The notes under the pieces: generated by a model
Databases searched by the model: none
The model's input: the letters and a program-made list of their open reading frames with translations, nothing else
Told to the model about the DNA's origin: nothing
Assembly (NCBI RefSeq): GCF_000298215.1
Contig: NZ_BAHD01000012.1
Coordinates: 1-33,254 of the forward strand
Length of the DNA stretch: 33,254 bases
Reading direction: 5' to 3'
Source of the DNA: Kineosphaera limosa NBRC 100340
GTDB taxonomy: Bacteria > Actinomycetota > Actinomycetes > Actinomycetales > Dermatophilaceae
Program-made: the position numbers and the translations under genes
Shown: one piece after another, positions 17,953 through 25,716 of the stretch
How positions within the stretch are numbered: the first letter of the stretch is position 1
Layout of the letters: the number at the start of each line of letters is the position of its first letter

Positions 17953-18531
17953 TCACTCTCGCGAGGGGGCGGGCCCGAGCGCGTTGGCCCGGCCGGCGAT
18001 GCCGTCGATGACGAAGGTCAGTCCGATGGCGAAGTCGTCTTCGGGTGAGTCGGGGTCGATGGCGCCGACGCGTGCGGCCTGGGCGCGGGTCTGGATGTCG
18101 AAGGCGTGCCCGTAGACGTAGTGCAGCAGCGTGCGGGCCGCGCTGGCGGTGACCGCCTCGTCGAGGCCGCTGGGTCTGAGCTCGCTGCGCAGCCGGTCGT
18201 AGGCGGCCTGACCGCCTAGCCCGAAGGCAAACATGCTCATGACGACGTCGGCGCCGTCGGCGTAGGCCAGCACCGCGGCGTGCACGTCGGTGCAGGCCAG
18301 TCGCACGCGCTGCGGCCACGGCGCGTCTGGCTCGATGCTCGAGTGCGGCCCACGCGCCACGATTTCGTCGGCCACCGCGCCCAGCAGCAGCTGCTTGTTG
18401 GCGAAGTGGTGGTAGATCGCGCTCTGCTGCACCCCCAGCGTGGCCCCCAGGCGCCGCATCGTCAGATCGGGCAGCCCGACCTCCGCCAGGATGTCGAGCG
18501 CCGCGGCGATGACATCGGCGCGACGGTGCAT
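17953..18531 (-). CDS. bioQ: TetR-family regulator, probable biotin repressor BioQ
   Basis: 192-aa one-component regulator. The N-terminal TetR helix-turn-helix is RADVIAAALDILAEVGLPDLTMRRLGATLGVQQSAIYHHF (residues ~3-45), ending in the usual YHHFANKQLLLGAV. The C-terminal ligand domain is helical. ATG 18531 was chosen because GGAG lies just upstream and the helix-turn-helix then starts at residue ~3; a longer frame to 18630 would cover the operators. The gene is divergent from bioB, with two CTGAAC-N3-GTTCAG palindromes between them. Actinobacteria that lack a BirA DNA-binding domain commonly use the TetR-type BioQ, whose reported corynebacterial motif is TGAAC-N3-GTTAC. Identity as BioQ therefore rests on context and operator, not on sequence alone. 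Confidence 0.83.
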   Translation of the reverse strand: MHRRADVIAAALDILAEVGLPDLTMRRLGATLGVQQSAIYHHFANKQLLLGAVADEIVARGPHSSIEPDAPWPQRVRLACTDVHAAVLAYADGADVVMSMFAFGLGGQAAYDRLRSELRPSGLDEAVTASAARTLLHYVYGHAFDIQTRAQAARVGAIDPDSPEDDFAIGLTFVIDGIAGRANALGPAPSRE

Positions 18532-18622
18532 CCGTGCTCCTGACCTCGGGGGTGGCGGGTTGGCCTGGCTTGCCGTCGGGCCGGGCGGGCCGGACGCCCC
18601 AGAGTAGCCCGACCGCGCTAAC

Positions 18623-18654
18623 CTGAACATCGTTCAGACCTGAACGCTGTTCAG
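18623..18654. promoter_or_regulatory. Two tandem BioQ-type operators between bioQ and bioB
   Basis: CTGAAC-ATC-GTTCAG (18623-18637) and CTGAAC-GCT-GTTCAG (18640-18654) are perfect 6-bp-arm palindromes with identical arms and different 3-bp spacers, 17 bp centre to centre. They sit about 73 bp before bioB and 92 bp before bioQ, positioned to control both. Confidence 0.9.
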
Positions 18655-18726
18655 TTTGGCGCTCGGCGTGCCACCGCTGCCGTGTGCGCGCTGAGCCGGC
18701 CGCCTGCCGAACCTTGAGGAGAGTCG

Positions 18727-19863
18727 ATGACCACCACCTTCGATCAGCTGGCGCAGGCCGTGCTGGACGGCACGCCGGCAACGTCCGACGATGCGCTCGC
18801 GGTGCTGCAGGCGGGCGATGATCACGTGCTCGACGTCGTCGCCGCGGCGGCTCGGTTGCGGCGGGCGTTCTTCGGCAACACGGTCAAAGTCAATTATCTG
18901 GTCAACCTCAAGTCGGGAATGTGCCCCGAGGACTGCGGCTACTGCTCCCAGGCGCTGGGGTCCAACGCCGACATCCTGCGCTACTCGTGGCTCTCGACGC
19001 AGGAGGCGCTCGAGCAGGCCGAGGCCGGTGTGGCCGGCGGGGCGCGACGGGTGTGCCTGGTCTCCAGTGGCCGTGGACCGAGCCATCGGGACATCGAGCG
19101 GGTTGCCGACATGGTCGGGGCCATCAAGGCCGAGCACCCGCAGGTCGAGGTGTGCGCCTGCCTCGGCCTGTTGCAGGAGGGGCAGGCCCAACGCCTCGCC
19201 GAGGCCGGCGTCGACGCCTACAACCACAACATCAACACCGCCGCCTCACACCACGACGCGATCGTGTCGACCCACACCTACGCCGACCGGGTCGAGACGG
19301 TCGGCCGCGCCCAAGGGGCCGGCCTGTCCGCGTGCAGCGGCTTGATCGCCGGGCTGGGGGAGAGCGACGAACAGCTCGTCGAGGCGTTGGTCGCGCTCAA
19401 GGCGTTGGGTTCGGACTCGATCCCTGTGAACTTCCTCATGCCCTTCGACGGCACGCCCGCCGGCGATGCCTGGGAACCGGTGAACCTGACGCCCCTGCGC
19501 TGCCTGAAGATTCTGGCGATGGCGCGGTTCGTGTGTCCGGACGCCGAAATCCGCATCGCGGGGGGACGGGAGCTGCACCTGCGGTCGATGCAGGGCTTGG
19601 CGTTGCACGTGGCCAACTCGATCTTCCTCGGCGATTACCTGACCTCCCAGGGGCAGACGGCCCGCGACGATCTGGCACTCATCGCCGACAACGGCTTTGT
19701 GGTACTGGGGGCCGACAGTGCACCTGCAGGGGCGTGCACTGCCGGCCCCCAGCCCCCTTCTGCCCGCCAAGGGACGTCCGGCGGGCAGGAGCGGGCATCC
19801 GAAGAGGCCGGCCTCGGCATTCGCCGCCGCGGCGCGGGCACGACGCTCCCGGCGAACGCCTGA
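18727..19863 (+). CDS. bioB: Biotin synthase with an unusual C-terminal extension
   Basis: Radical-SAM enzyme inserting sulphur into dethiobiotin, the last step of biotin synthesis; 378 aa. The 4Fe-4S cysteines are C66, C70 and C73 in CPEDCGYC; the family motifs [37 protein letters not shown] and [13 protein letters not shown] follow, and IRIAGGRE contains the Arg that ligates the second cluster. GAGGAG precedes ATG 18727. The recognisable enzyme ends near residue 326 ([12 protein letters not shown]); the remaining ~52 residues are low-complexity and encoded by a series of inverted repeats (see 19705-19860). No bioA, bioF or bioD is adjacent. Control by the divergent BioQ-type repressor is likely. 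Confidence 0.95.
   Translation: MTTTFDQLAQAVLDGTPATSDDALAVLQAGDDHVLDVVAAAARLRRAFFGNTVKVNYLVNLKSGMCPEDCGYCSQALGSNADILRYSWLSTQEALEQAEAGVAGGARRVCLVSSGRGPSHRDIERVADMVGAIKAEHPQVEVCACLGLLQEGQAQRLAEAGVDAYNHNINTAASHHDAIVSTHTYADRVETVGRAQGAGLSACSGLIAGLGESDEQLVEALVALKALGSDSIPVNFLMPFDGTPAGDAWEPVNLTPLRCLKILAMARFVCPDAEIRIAGGRELHLRSMQGLALHVANSIFLGDYLTSQGQTARDDLALIADNGFVVLGADSAPAGACTAGPQPPSARQGTSGGQERASEEAGLGIRRRGAGTTLPANA
19705..19860 (+). repeat. Series of inverted repeats forming the 3' end of bioB
   Basis: Four palindromic elements fill the last 52 codons. (a) 19705-19723 pairs with 19734-19752: 19-bp arms, one mismatch, 10-nt loop. (b) CTGCCCGCC (19760-19768) pairs with GGCGGGCAG (19780-19788). (c) GAGGCCGGCCTC (19804-19815) is a perfect 12-bp palindrome. 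(d) GGCATTCGCCG (19816-19826) pairs with CGGCGAACGCC (19850-19860), one mismatch, ending at the stop codon. The reading frame passes through all of them. This could be an inserted palindromic element or a terminator region that became coding. Confidence 0.85.
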
Positions 19864-19896
19864 CCCGAGACCGGCTTCGGCCCGGGTGAGGGGGCC

Positions 19897-19940
19897 AACC
19901 GGTCTGCGCTGCACCCGCGCCCACCGTGGGACGACCGGTT
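19897..19940. repeat. Inverted repeat upstream of zwf
   Basis: AACCGGTC (19897-19904) and GACCGGTT (19933-19940) are perfect 8-bp arms around a 28-nt centre that holds a smaller CCCAC/GTGGG hairpin; TTTT occurs at the end of the right arm. It could be a terminator for bioB or a regulatory site for zwf, 37 bp before its ATG. Confidence 0.5.
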
Positions 19941-19977
19941 TTGCGCAGGTGTGCGGCCGCGCGGACGACAGGACGGC

Positions 19978-21402
19978 ATGACTGCGCCCGCCACCGTCGT
20001 GCTCTTCGGCGCCACCGGCGACCTCTCCAAACGCAAGCTCATTCCCGGACTCTTCCACCTGTTCGGCTCGCAGTTGCTCGACGACCTGCGGATCGTCGGG
20101 ACCTCGCTGGACGAGCTGACGGTCGAGGCCTTTCGCGACCAAGCCCTGGCGGCTATCCGGCAGCACGGCACCCGCAAGGGTGCCGACGAGGAGGCGATGC
20201 GGGCCTTCGCCCAGCACATCGACTACGTCCCCTCCAGCGCCGGCCCGCAGGCTTTGCGGGATGCCGTGCTGCGTGCCGAACAGAGCCTGCCGGGCAGCGA
20301 CTCGCTCCGGCTGCATTACCTCTCGGTGCCACCCAAGGCCGCCCTTGCCGCCGTCGACATGATCGGCCAGGCCAAGTTGGTCAAGCGCAGCCGGATCATC
20401 ATGGAGAAGCCCTTCGGCACCGACCTGGCCAGCGCCGTCTCCTTGAACAGACAACTGCACGAGACCTTCGTCGAGGAGCAGATCTTTCGGATCGACCACA
20501 TTCTGGGCAAGGAGGCGGCTCAGAACATTCTTGCCTTCCGGTTCGCCAATGGACTGTTCGAGCCGATCTGGCACCGCAACCACATCGATCACATCCAGAT
20601 CGACGTGCCGGAAACCCTCGGCTTGACTCAACGCGGCGACTTCTACGAGGCCACCGGCGCCTATCGCGACATGGTCGTCACACACCTTTTCCAGGTACTC
20701 GCGTTCACCGCCATGGAGCCGCCGACGGCCCTGGAGCCCAAGGCCATCAGCCGGGAGAAGAACAAGGTGTTCCGCTCGATGCTGCCGGTCGAACCGCAGG
20801 ATGTCGTGCGCGGCCAGTACGTGGGGTACAAAGACGAGCCCGGGGTGGCGCCGGACTCCGAAACCGAGACGTTCGTGGCGCTGAAGTGTTACGTCGACAA
20901 CTGGCGGTGGGCGGGCGTGCCCTTCTATCTACGGACGGGCAAGCGAATGGGAGAGGGCGCTCGCGTCATCTCGATCGCGTTCAAGGAGCCGCCGCGTTCT
21001 ATGTTCCCGCCGGGCTCCGGGGTGGGTGACCACGGACCCGACCACCTGACCTTCGACCTGTCCGACCAGCCGCGCATGTCGCTGTCGTTCTACGGCAAGC
21101 GCCCCGGCCCGGGATATCGGCTGGACAAGTTGTCGATGCAATTCGCCATGGAGAGCACGAACTGGGCGGGCTCGGTGCTGGAGGCGTACGAGCGCCTCAT
21201 CTACGACGCCGTGCGAGGCGACAGCACGCTGTTCACGACGGCCAGCGGCATCGAACGGCTCTGGGAGGTCAGCGAACCCCTCCTGGAGAACCCGCCCATC
21301 GTGCGCCCCTACCAGGTCGGATCGTGGGGGCCCAACCGCATCCACCAGCTCGTCGCGCCGTTCTCCTGGCGCCTGCCGTTCGAGCGCGCCTGGCGCGACT
21401 GA
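19978..21402 (+). CDS. zwf: Glucose-6-phosphate 1-dehydrogenase
   Basis: Oxidises glucose 6-phosphate to 6-phosphogluconolactone with NAD(P)+, first step of the oxidative pentose phosphate pathway; 474 aa. The N-terminal nucleotide-binding motif GATGDLSKRKLIPGLFHL is at residues ~11-28, IIMEKPFG follows, and the substrate-binding motif is RIDHILGKEAAQN, with catalytic H174 but Ile at the position that is Tyr in the classical DHYLGK signature. RFANGLFEPIW and TGKRM are conserved. ATG 19978 has a short GGA upstream and the binding motif begins at the expected distance. The usual actinobacterial partners (tal, tkt, opcA, pgl) are absent, so this is an isolated copy, possibly a second zwf. A strong hairpin follows. 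Confidence 0.94.
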   Translation: MTAPATVVLFGATGDLSKRKLIPGLFHLFGSQLLDDLRIVGTSLDELTVEAFRDQALAAIRQHGTRKGADEEAMRAFAQHIDYVPSSAGPQALRDAVLRAEQSLPGSDSLRLHYLSVPPKAALAAVDMIGQAKLVKRSRIIMEKPFGTDLASAVSLNRQLHETFVEEQIFRIDHILGKEAAQNILAFRFANGLFEPIWHRNHIDHIQIDVPETLGLTQRGDFYEATGAYRDMVVTHLFQVLAFTAMEPPTALEPKAISREKNKVFRSMLPVEPQDVVRGQYVGYKDEPGVAPDSETETFVALKCYVDNWRWAGVPFYLRTGKRMGEGARVISIAFKEPPRSMFPPGSGVGDHGPDHLTFDLSDQPRMSLSFYGKRPGPGYRLDKLSMQFAMESTNWAGSVLEAYERLIYDAVRGDSTLFTTASGIERLWEVSEPLLENPPIVRPYQVGSWGPNRIHQLVAPFSWRLPFERAWRD

Positions 21403-21425
21403 GAGCCGCGTCTGTAAGCGGAAAA

Positions 21426-21463
21426 GGGGCGTGGCGGCAGAGAATTCGCTGCCGCCACGCCCC
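21426..21463. terminator. Bidirectional terminator between zwf and the DUF349 gene
   Basis: A perfect 15-bp stem, GGGGCGTGGCGGCAG (21426-21440) and CTGCCGCCACGCCCC (21449-21463), with an 8-nt AT-containing loop, lies between two convergent stops. AAAA at 21422-21425 gives a U-run for transcripts from the minus strand, so it is best formed as terminator of the DUF349 gene. Confidence 0.9.
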
Positions 21464-21503
21464 GTGTGATCGAGCGGGGTGCCCGAGCTCAACCGGCCGA
21501 CTC

Positions 21504-23414
21504 TCAACCCCCGAACTCGGCAAGCCCGGCGCGGGCCTGCTTGAGCCACGCCTCGCGCGCCTGCAGAGCCTCGCGAGCCTTGGTGATGCGGCGCTGGTCG
21601 CCGGACGCCTGCGCCTTGGCCAGATCCTTGCGGTACTTCTCCAAGGCTGCTTCGGCCTGGCTGGCCAGGCTGGCGGCCCGGGCGGCGACCTCCGGGTTCG
21701 AGGACTTCCAGCGCTTGTCCTCGGCCTCGCGCACGGTCTGCTCAATGCGACGCATGCCGCGCTCCATGCGGTCCATGTCGGAGCGGGGCACCTTGCCGGC
21801 GGCGTCCCACTTCTCCTGGAGGGTGCGTAGCGCGGCCTTGGCCGACTCGACGTTCCGCACGGGCAGGAGCTGTTGCGCCTGGGTCAGCAACTCTTCCTTG
21901 ACCGCGAGGTTGGCCTTGAACTCCTCGTTCTCGGCGGCGACCACGGCGTCCTTGCCGGCGAAGAACTGGTCCTGGGCGGCTTTGAAGCGCTTCCACAGGG
22001 CGTCGTCGTCGCTGCGGGCCGCTCGGCCCGCCTGCCGCCAACGGTCCATGAGCCGCTTGTAGGCACCCGCCGTCGCACCCCAATCGGTCGAGCCGACGAG
22101 CTTCTCCGCCTCCGCCACGAGCTCCTCCTTGGCGGCCTTGGCCTGCGACTGCGCGCTGCCCAACTGGGCGAAGTGCACGCGGCGCATCTTGTCGAACGAG
22201 TTGCGGGACGAGCTGAGGCGCTGCCACAGGGACTGCTCGGCCTCCCGGTCGAGCTTCGGGCCGCCGCGCTGGGCCGCCTTCCACTCATCCAGGAGCGCGC
22301 GCATGCGGGCGCTGCTGGCCTTCCACTGCACCTTCGCCTCGGGCTGAGCGGCGATGCGCTCGGCCTCGGCGACGATCTTCTCCCGCTGCGCAAGGGCCTG
22401 TTCGCGGGCCGCAGCCCGCTGCTCGGCATCGATGACCCGCCGGGCCTCGAGAGCGGTCGCGATGTTCTCGACCTTGGTCTGCAACGCGACGAAGTCGCCG
22501 ACGGCGTGCAGATCTCGGCTCGCCTGCCGCAGGTTCGTCAGGCTGTCGTGGGCGTCCTTGGCCGACAGGTCCGTCTGCGTCACCCGCTGGTACAGCAGGT
22601 CGGCCAGCGCGTCGACCTCGTCGAACTTGCGGGCGAAGTAGGCCAGCGCCTCTTCGGGGGAGGCGCCTGGGTAGGAGCCGACCGGCCGCTCGCCTTCGGG
22701 GGTGCGCACGTAGACCGTGCCGTCGTCGTCCACCCGTCCGAAGCGGGCCGAATCCTGCTGCGGCGCGGGTGCGGCCGGAGGGGTCGGCGTCGGCGCGCCT
22801 GCCGCCGGGGCCGGGGGCGCCGGGCTCGGAATCGCCGAGTCCGTGGCCTCAACCGTCGCCGAAGCCGCTGCGGCCTCTCCGGCGGGCGGCGCGTCCAGCG
22901 GCGCTGTGGTGTCTACCGCATGCTCGGCGTCGATGGGTGCGACCATGGTCGCCGCCTCGCCTTGCACCGGTGCCGGGGCCTCGCCCACCTCCGGCTCACC
23001 GAGCTCCAGCTCCGCTGCGGTCTGCGCCAGGTGTTCACCGGCCTGCTCCGCCTCGGCCGAGACACCGTCGTCGCCGTCGGCCAACCGAGCCATCGCCTCC
23101 GCGGTCACGCGAGACACCGGCTCTGGCACCTGCGCCACAGTGATCGGCGCGGCCTCATCATGGGCCGGGGTGTTCGACGCCTCCGCGGCCTCCATGGCTT
23201 CGATGACCTCGCTGACGGCGAGGGCCTCGTTCTCGGTGTCGGCCTCAGCGACTGCGGTGGCCTCAGCGACTGCGGTGGCTTCGGCTGCGGCGTCGGCTTC
23301 GGGGGGCGCAGGTGGCGCCCCGGCGCCCGCGAGCCCGTCGTGAGCGTCCTGTGGCGCGTCGTTGCGGTCGTCGGGCGCGACGGAGGGCTGCGGGGAGATG
23401 CTCTGATCGGACAC
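21504..23414 (-). CDS. DUF349 domain-containing protein with long acidic N-terminal tail
   Basis: 636 aa, function unknown. The first ~250 residues are low-complexity, rich in Ala, Glu, Pro and Val, with a short 18-bp repeat (ATAVAE). A conserved part starts near RFGRVDDDGTVYVRTPEGERPVGSYPGASPEEALAYFARKFDE, followed by helical, charged segments with several DUF349-type repeats containing W-and-F pairs (LWQRLSSSRNSFDKMR, LWKRFKAAQDQFFAGK, LQEKWDAAGKVPR). The C-terminus is a coiled-coil-like stretch rich in Ala and Lys. GTG 23414 was chosen because GAAGG lies 8 nt upstream; a longer frame to 23513 adds Arg-rich, non-coding-like sequence. In actinobacteria such genes commonly sit between relA and hisS, as here. 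No enzymatic motif is visible. Confidence 0.88.
   Translation of the reverse strand: MSDQSISPQPSVAPDDRNDAPQDAHDGLAGAGAPPAPPEADAAAEATAVAEATAVAEADTENEALAVSEVIEAMEAAEASNTPAHDEAAPITVAQVPEPVSRVTAEAMARLADGDDGVSAEAEQAGEHLAQTAAELELGEPEVGEAPAPVQGEAATMVAPIDAEHAVDTTAPLDAPPAGEAAAASATVEATDSAIPSPAPPAPAAGAPTPTPPAAPAPQQDSARFGRVDDDGTVYVRTPEGERPVGSYPGASPEEALAYFARKFDEVDALADLLYQRVTQTDLSAKDAHDSLTNLRQASRDLHAVGDFVALQTKVENIATALEARRVIDAEQRAAAREQALAQREKIVAEAERIAAQPEAKVQWKASSARMRALLDEWKAAQRGGPKLDREAEQSLWQRLSSSRNSFDKMRRVHFAQLGSAQSQAKAAKEELVAEAEKLVGSTDWGATAGAYKRLMDRWRQAGRAARSDDDALWKRFKAAQDQFFAGKDAVVAAENEEFKANLAVKEELLTQAQQLLPVRNVESAKAALRTLQEKWDAAGKVPRSDMDRMERGMRRIEQTVREAEDKRWKSSNPEVAARAASLASQAEAALEKYRKDLAKAQASGDQRRITKAREALQAREAWLKQARAGLAEFGG
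23243..23278 (-). repeat. 18-bp direct repeat in the DUF349 gene
   Basis: CCTCAGCGACTGCGGTGG (plus-strand reading) occurs twice in tandem, encoding the doubled ATAVAE in the acidic tail. Confidence 0.8.
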
Positions 23415-23616
23415 GAGGTGGGCCTTCTGTTCGGATCTTTTAGGACACCGCAGCGTCCGCACCCGCCGTGATGAGGGCGGGCGGAATCGGTCGGACGTCG
23501 CGGTTCGGTGCAAGGAACGTCCCTATTCACGATACTTGGCCGCTCGCCATGCGGACAGCCCCGCGGCGCGTGGCCGCCCGGTTCAGAGCCTTGTCCGTGC
23601 CCTGCGCGCCCCCGAC

Positions 23617-23622
23617 TAGGCT
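23617..23622 (+). promoter_or_regulatory. -10 box of a probable leaderless MBL transcript
   Basis: TAGGCT (TANNNT) ends exactly 6 nt before the GTG start at 23629, and no Shine-Dalgarno sequence lies between. TTGTCC at 23591-23596 is a weak -35 with an overlong spacer of 20 bp. Confidence 0.5.
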
Positions 23623-23628
23623 GACGAC

Positions 23629-24327
23629 GTGTTCTTAATCGGCTTTCCGGCAGAGGCGTTCGCAACCAATTGCTTCGTCGTGGCGCCGGCGGAGGGGCAG
23701 GAGTGTCTCGTCGTCGACCCCGGCATCGGCGTGCTCGACCGACTCGATGAGGTGCTTCGGCAGCACCGGCTCAAGCCGGCCGCGGTGCTGCTGACACACG
23801 GTCATCTCGACCACGTGTACTCGGTGACGCCGGTCTGCGGATCGCGGGGCATCGCCGCCCACATCCACCCCGACGACCGCTATCGACTCGCCGACCCCCT
23901 GGCCACGATGGACCCGGCGCTGGTGTCGATGCTCGAGGCGCAGTTCGGGGCGAAGGCGACCTGGCACGAGCCCGACGACGTCGTGGAGTTCACCGACGGG
24001 CAGACGCTGGAGATCGCCGGGGTGCCGCTGACCGTGCTGCACGCGCCGGGCCACACCGAGGGGTCGGTGATGTTCCGCACCGAGCAGGTGCCCGACCAGT
24101 TGCCCGCCGACGCGGGTTTGACGCGCACGATCTTCGCCGGCGACGTGCTCTTCAACGGCGGCATCGGCCGCACCGACCTGCCCGGCGGCAGCGACGCCGC
24201 CATGCGCGCCAGCCTGCGTGATGTTGTGCTGACCCAGCCGGACGACGCGCTGGTCTTTCCCGGCCACGGCCCGGCGACGACGATCGGGCGCGAGCGCGCC
24301 GCCAACCCCTATCTGCAGGGCCTGTAA
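23629..24327 (+). CDS. MBL-fold metallohydrolase, glyoxalase II-like
   Basis: 232-aa metallo-beta-lactamase-fold hydrolase, probably cytoplasmic. The metal-binding motif is THGHLDH (H57, H59, D61, H62). Further ligands appear in HAPGHTEGS, in FAGDVLFNGGIGRTDLPGG (bridging Asp), and in FPGHGPATTIGRERAANPYL near the C-terminus. The GRTDLPGG and FPGHGP motifs resemble glyoxalase II (hydroxyacylglutathione hydrolase) relatives, which in actinobacteria often act on other thioesters; the substrate cannot be read from sequence. It starts at GTG 23629 with a leaderless-type promoter and lies 36 bp before hisS, an arrangement common in actinobacteria. Confidence 0.9.
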   Translation: MFLIGFPAEAFATNCFVVAPAEGQECLVVDPGIGVLDRLDEVLRQHRLKPAAVLLTHGHLDHVYSVTPVCGSRGIAAHIHPDDRYRLADPLATMDPALVSMLEAQFGAKATWHEPDDVVEFTDGQTLEIAGVPLTVLHAPGHTEGSVMFRTEQVPDQLPADAGLTRTIFAGDVLFNGGIGRTDLPGGSDAAMRASLRDVVLTQPDDALVFPGHGPATTIGRERAANPYLQGL

Positions 24328-24363
24328 CCAGCGCCTCTCAGAAGCAAAGGACTGTACGCACCC

Positions 24364-25716
24364 GTGGCAACCAAGATCGCCCCCCTCTCCGGCTTCCCGG
24401 AGTGGCTCCCGACCGACCGCCTCACCGAGCAGCTCGTGCTCGACATCGTCCGCGAGACGTTCGAGCTGCATGGCTTCGTCAACATCGAGACCCGGGCGGT
24501 GGAGCCCGTCGAGCGACTGCTCGGCAAGGGCGGCGACGCGGACAAGGAGATCTACGGCGTCTCCCGCCTCGCCGGCGACGCCGACGAGCGCAAGGACTCC
24601 GACCTCGGGCTGCACTTCGACCTCACGGTGCCGTTCGCGCGGTACGTGCTGGAGAACGCCGGCAAACTCACGTTCCCGTTCCGCCGCTACCAGATTCAGA
24701 AGGTGTGGCGCGGCGAACGCCCGCAGGAGGGTCGCTACCGCGAGTTCACGCAGGCCGACATCGACATCGTCGGAGCGGGTGAGCTGCCGTTCCACTACGA
24801 GGCCGAGGTGCCCCTGGTCATCGCCGACGTCTTCGCTCGACTGCCGATCGGGCCCTACCGCATCCAGGTCAACAACCGCAAGATCCCCGAGGGCTTCTAC
24901 CTCGGCATCGGCTTCGGCCCCGAGCAGGTCGCCGGGGTGCTGCGCATCGTCGACAAGCTCGACAAGGTCGGGGGTGAGGCGGTGCACGCCGCCCTCGTCG
25001 AGTTCGGCGCCACCGACGAGCAGGCGCGTCAGTGCTTGGCTTTGGCGCGGATCAGCGCGACGGACACCTCGTTCGTTGCGGCGGTCCGAGCGCTCGGGGT
25101 GGAGCACGAGACGCTCGAGGCGGGCCTGACCGAGTTGGCAGCGGTGATGGCCGCGGGGATGGAGCACGCCCCCGGGGTCCTCGTGGCCGACCTCAAGGTG
25201 GCCCGCGGCCTCGACTACTACACCGGCACGGTCTACGAGACTCAGCTCGTGGGGCAGGAGGAGTACGGCTCGGTGTGCTCCGGGGGCCGGTACGACTCGC
25301 TGGCCTCCGACGGGCGCAACACCTACCCGGGTGTCGGCATCTCCATCGGGGTCTCCCGCCTGCTGGGCCGGCTCGTGCCGTCCGGGGCGATCGCCTCGTC
25401 GCGGCCGACGCCCACCTGCGTGCTCGTGGCGTTGAACACGCAGGAAGATCGCGCCGCGGCTGCGTCGCTGGCGGCCGCCCTGCGCGGACGCGGCGTCGCG
25501 ACCGAAGTGGCGCCCAGCGCCGCCAAGTTCGGCAAGCAGATCCGCTACGCCGACCGCCGCGGCATCCCCTACGTCTGGTTCCCGCCGCTTGAGCCCGGTG
25601 CCGCGCACTCCGTCAAGGACATTCGCTCCGGCGAGCAGACCGAGGCCGACCCCGCCGCCTGGGTGCCGCCGGCCCGCGACCTGCGCCCCCAGTTGATCGC
25701 GGACCCGCAGGAGTAG
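24364..25716 (+). CDS. hisS: Histidyl-tRNA synthetase
   Basis: Class II aminoacyl-tRNA synthetase charging tRNA-His, 450 aa. Seen: LHFDLTVPFARYVLEN; motif 2 RYQIQKVWRGERPQEGRYREFTQADID; the histidine-specific GLDYYTGTVYE; motif 3 region GVGISIGVSRLLGRL; and a C-terminal anticodon-binding domain (TCVLVALNTQEDRAAAASLAAALRGRG...FGKQIRYADRRGIPYVWF). The GTG start gives an N-terminus (IAPLSGFPEWLPTDRLTEQLVLDIVRETFE) suited to the family. It is co-oriented with the MBL gene and followed by two hairpins. Confidence 0.96.
   Translation: MATKIAPLSGFPEWLPTDRLTEQLVLDIVRETFELHGFVNIETRAVEPVERLLGKGGDADKEIYGVSRLAGDADERKDSDLGLHFDLTVPFARYVLENAGKLTFPFRRYQIQKVWRGERPQEGRYREFTQADIDIVGAGELPFHYEAEVPLVIADVFARLPIGPYRIQVNNRKIPEGFYLGIGFGPEQVAGVLRIVDKLDKVGGEAVHAALVEFGATDEQARQCLALARISATDTSFVAAVRALGVEHETLEAGLTELAAVMAAGMEHAPGVLVADLKVARGLDYYTGTVYETQLVGQEEYGSVCSGGRYDSLASDGRNTYPGVGISIGVSRLLGRLVPSGAIASSRPTPTCVLVALNTQEDRAAAASLAAALRGRGVATEVAPSAAKFGKQIRYADRRGIPYVWFPPLEPGAAHSVKDIRSGEQTEADPAAWVPPARDLRPQLIADPQE

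Noticed and set aside
16565-18781. A 738-codon minus-strand open frame over gabT and bioQ
   Set aside because: Antisense to gabT and in a different frame from bioQ; no recognisable domain.
21873-23471. A 532-codon plus-strand open frame opposite the DUF349 gene
   Set aside because: The minus strand has a recognisable DUF349 protein with ribosome site and terminator; the plus-strand product is Leu/Gly/Arg-rich shadow.
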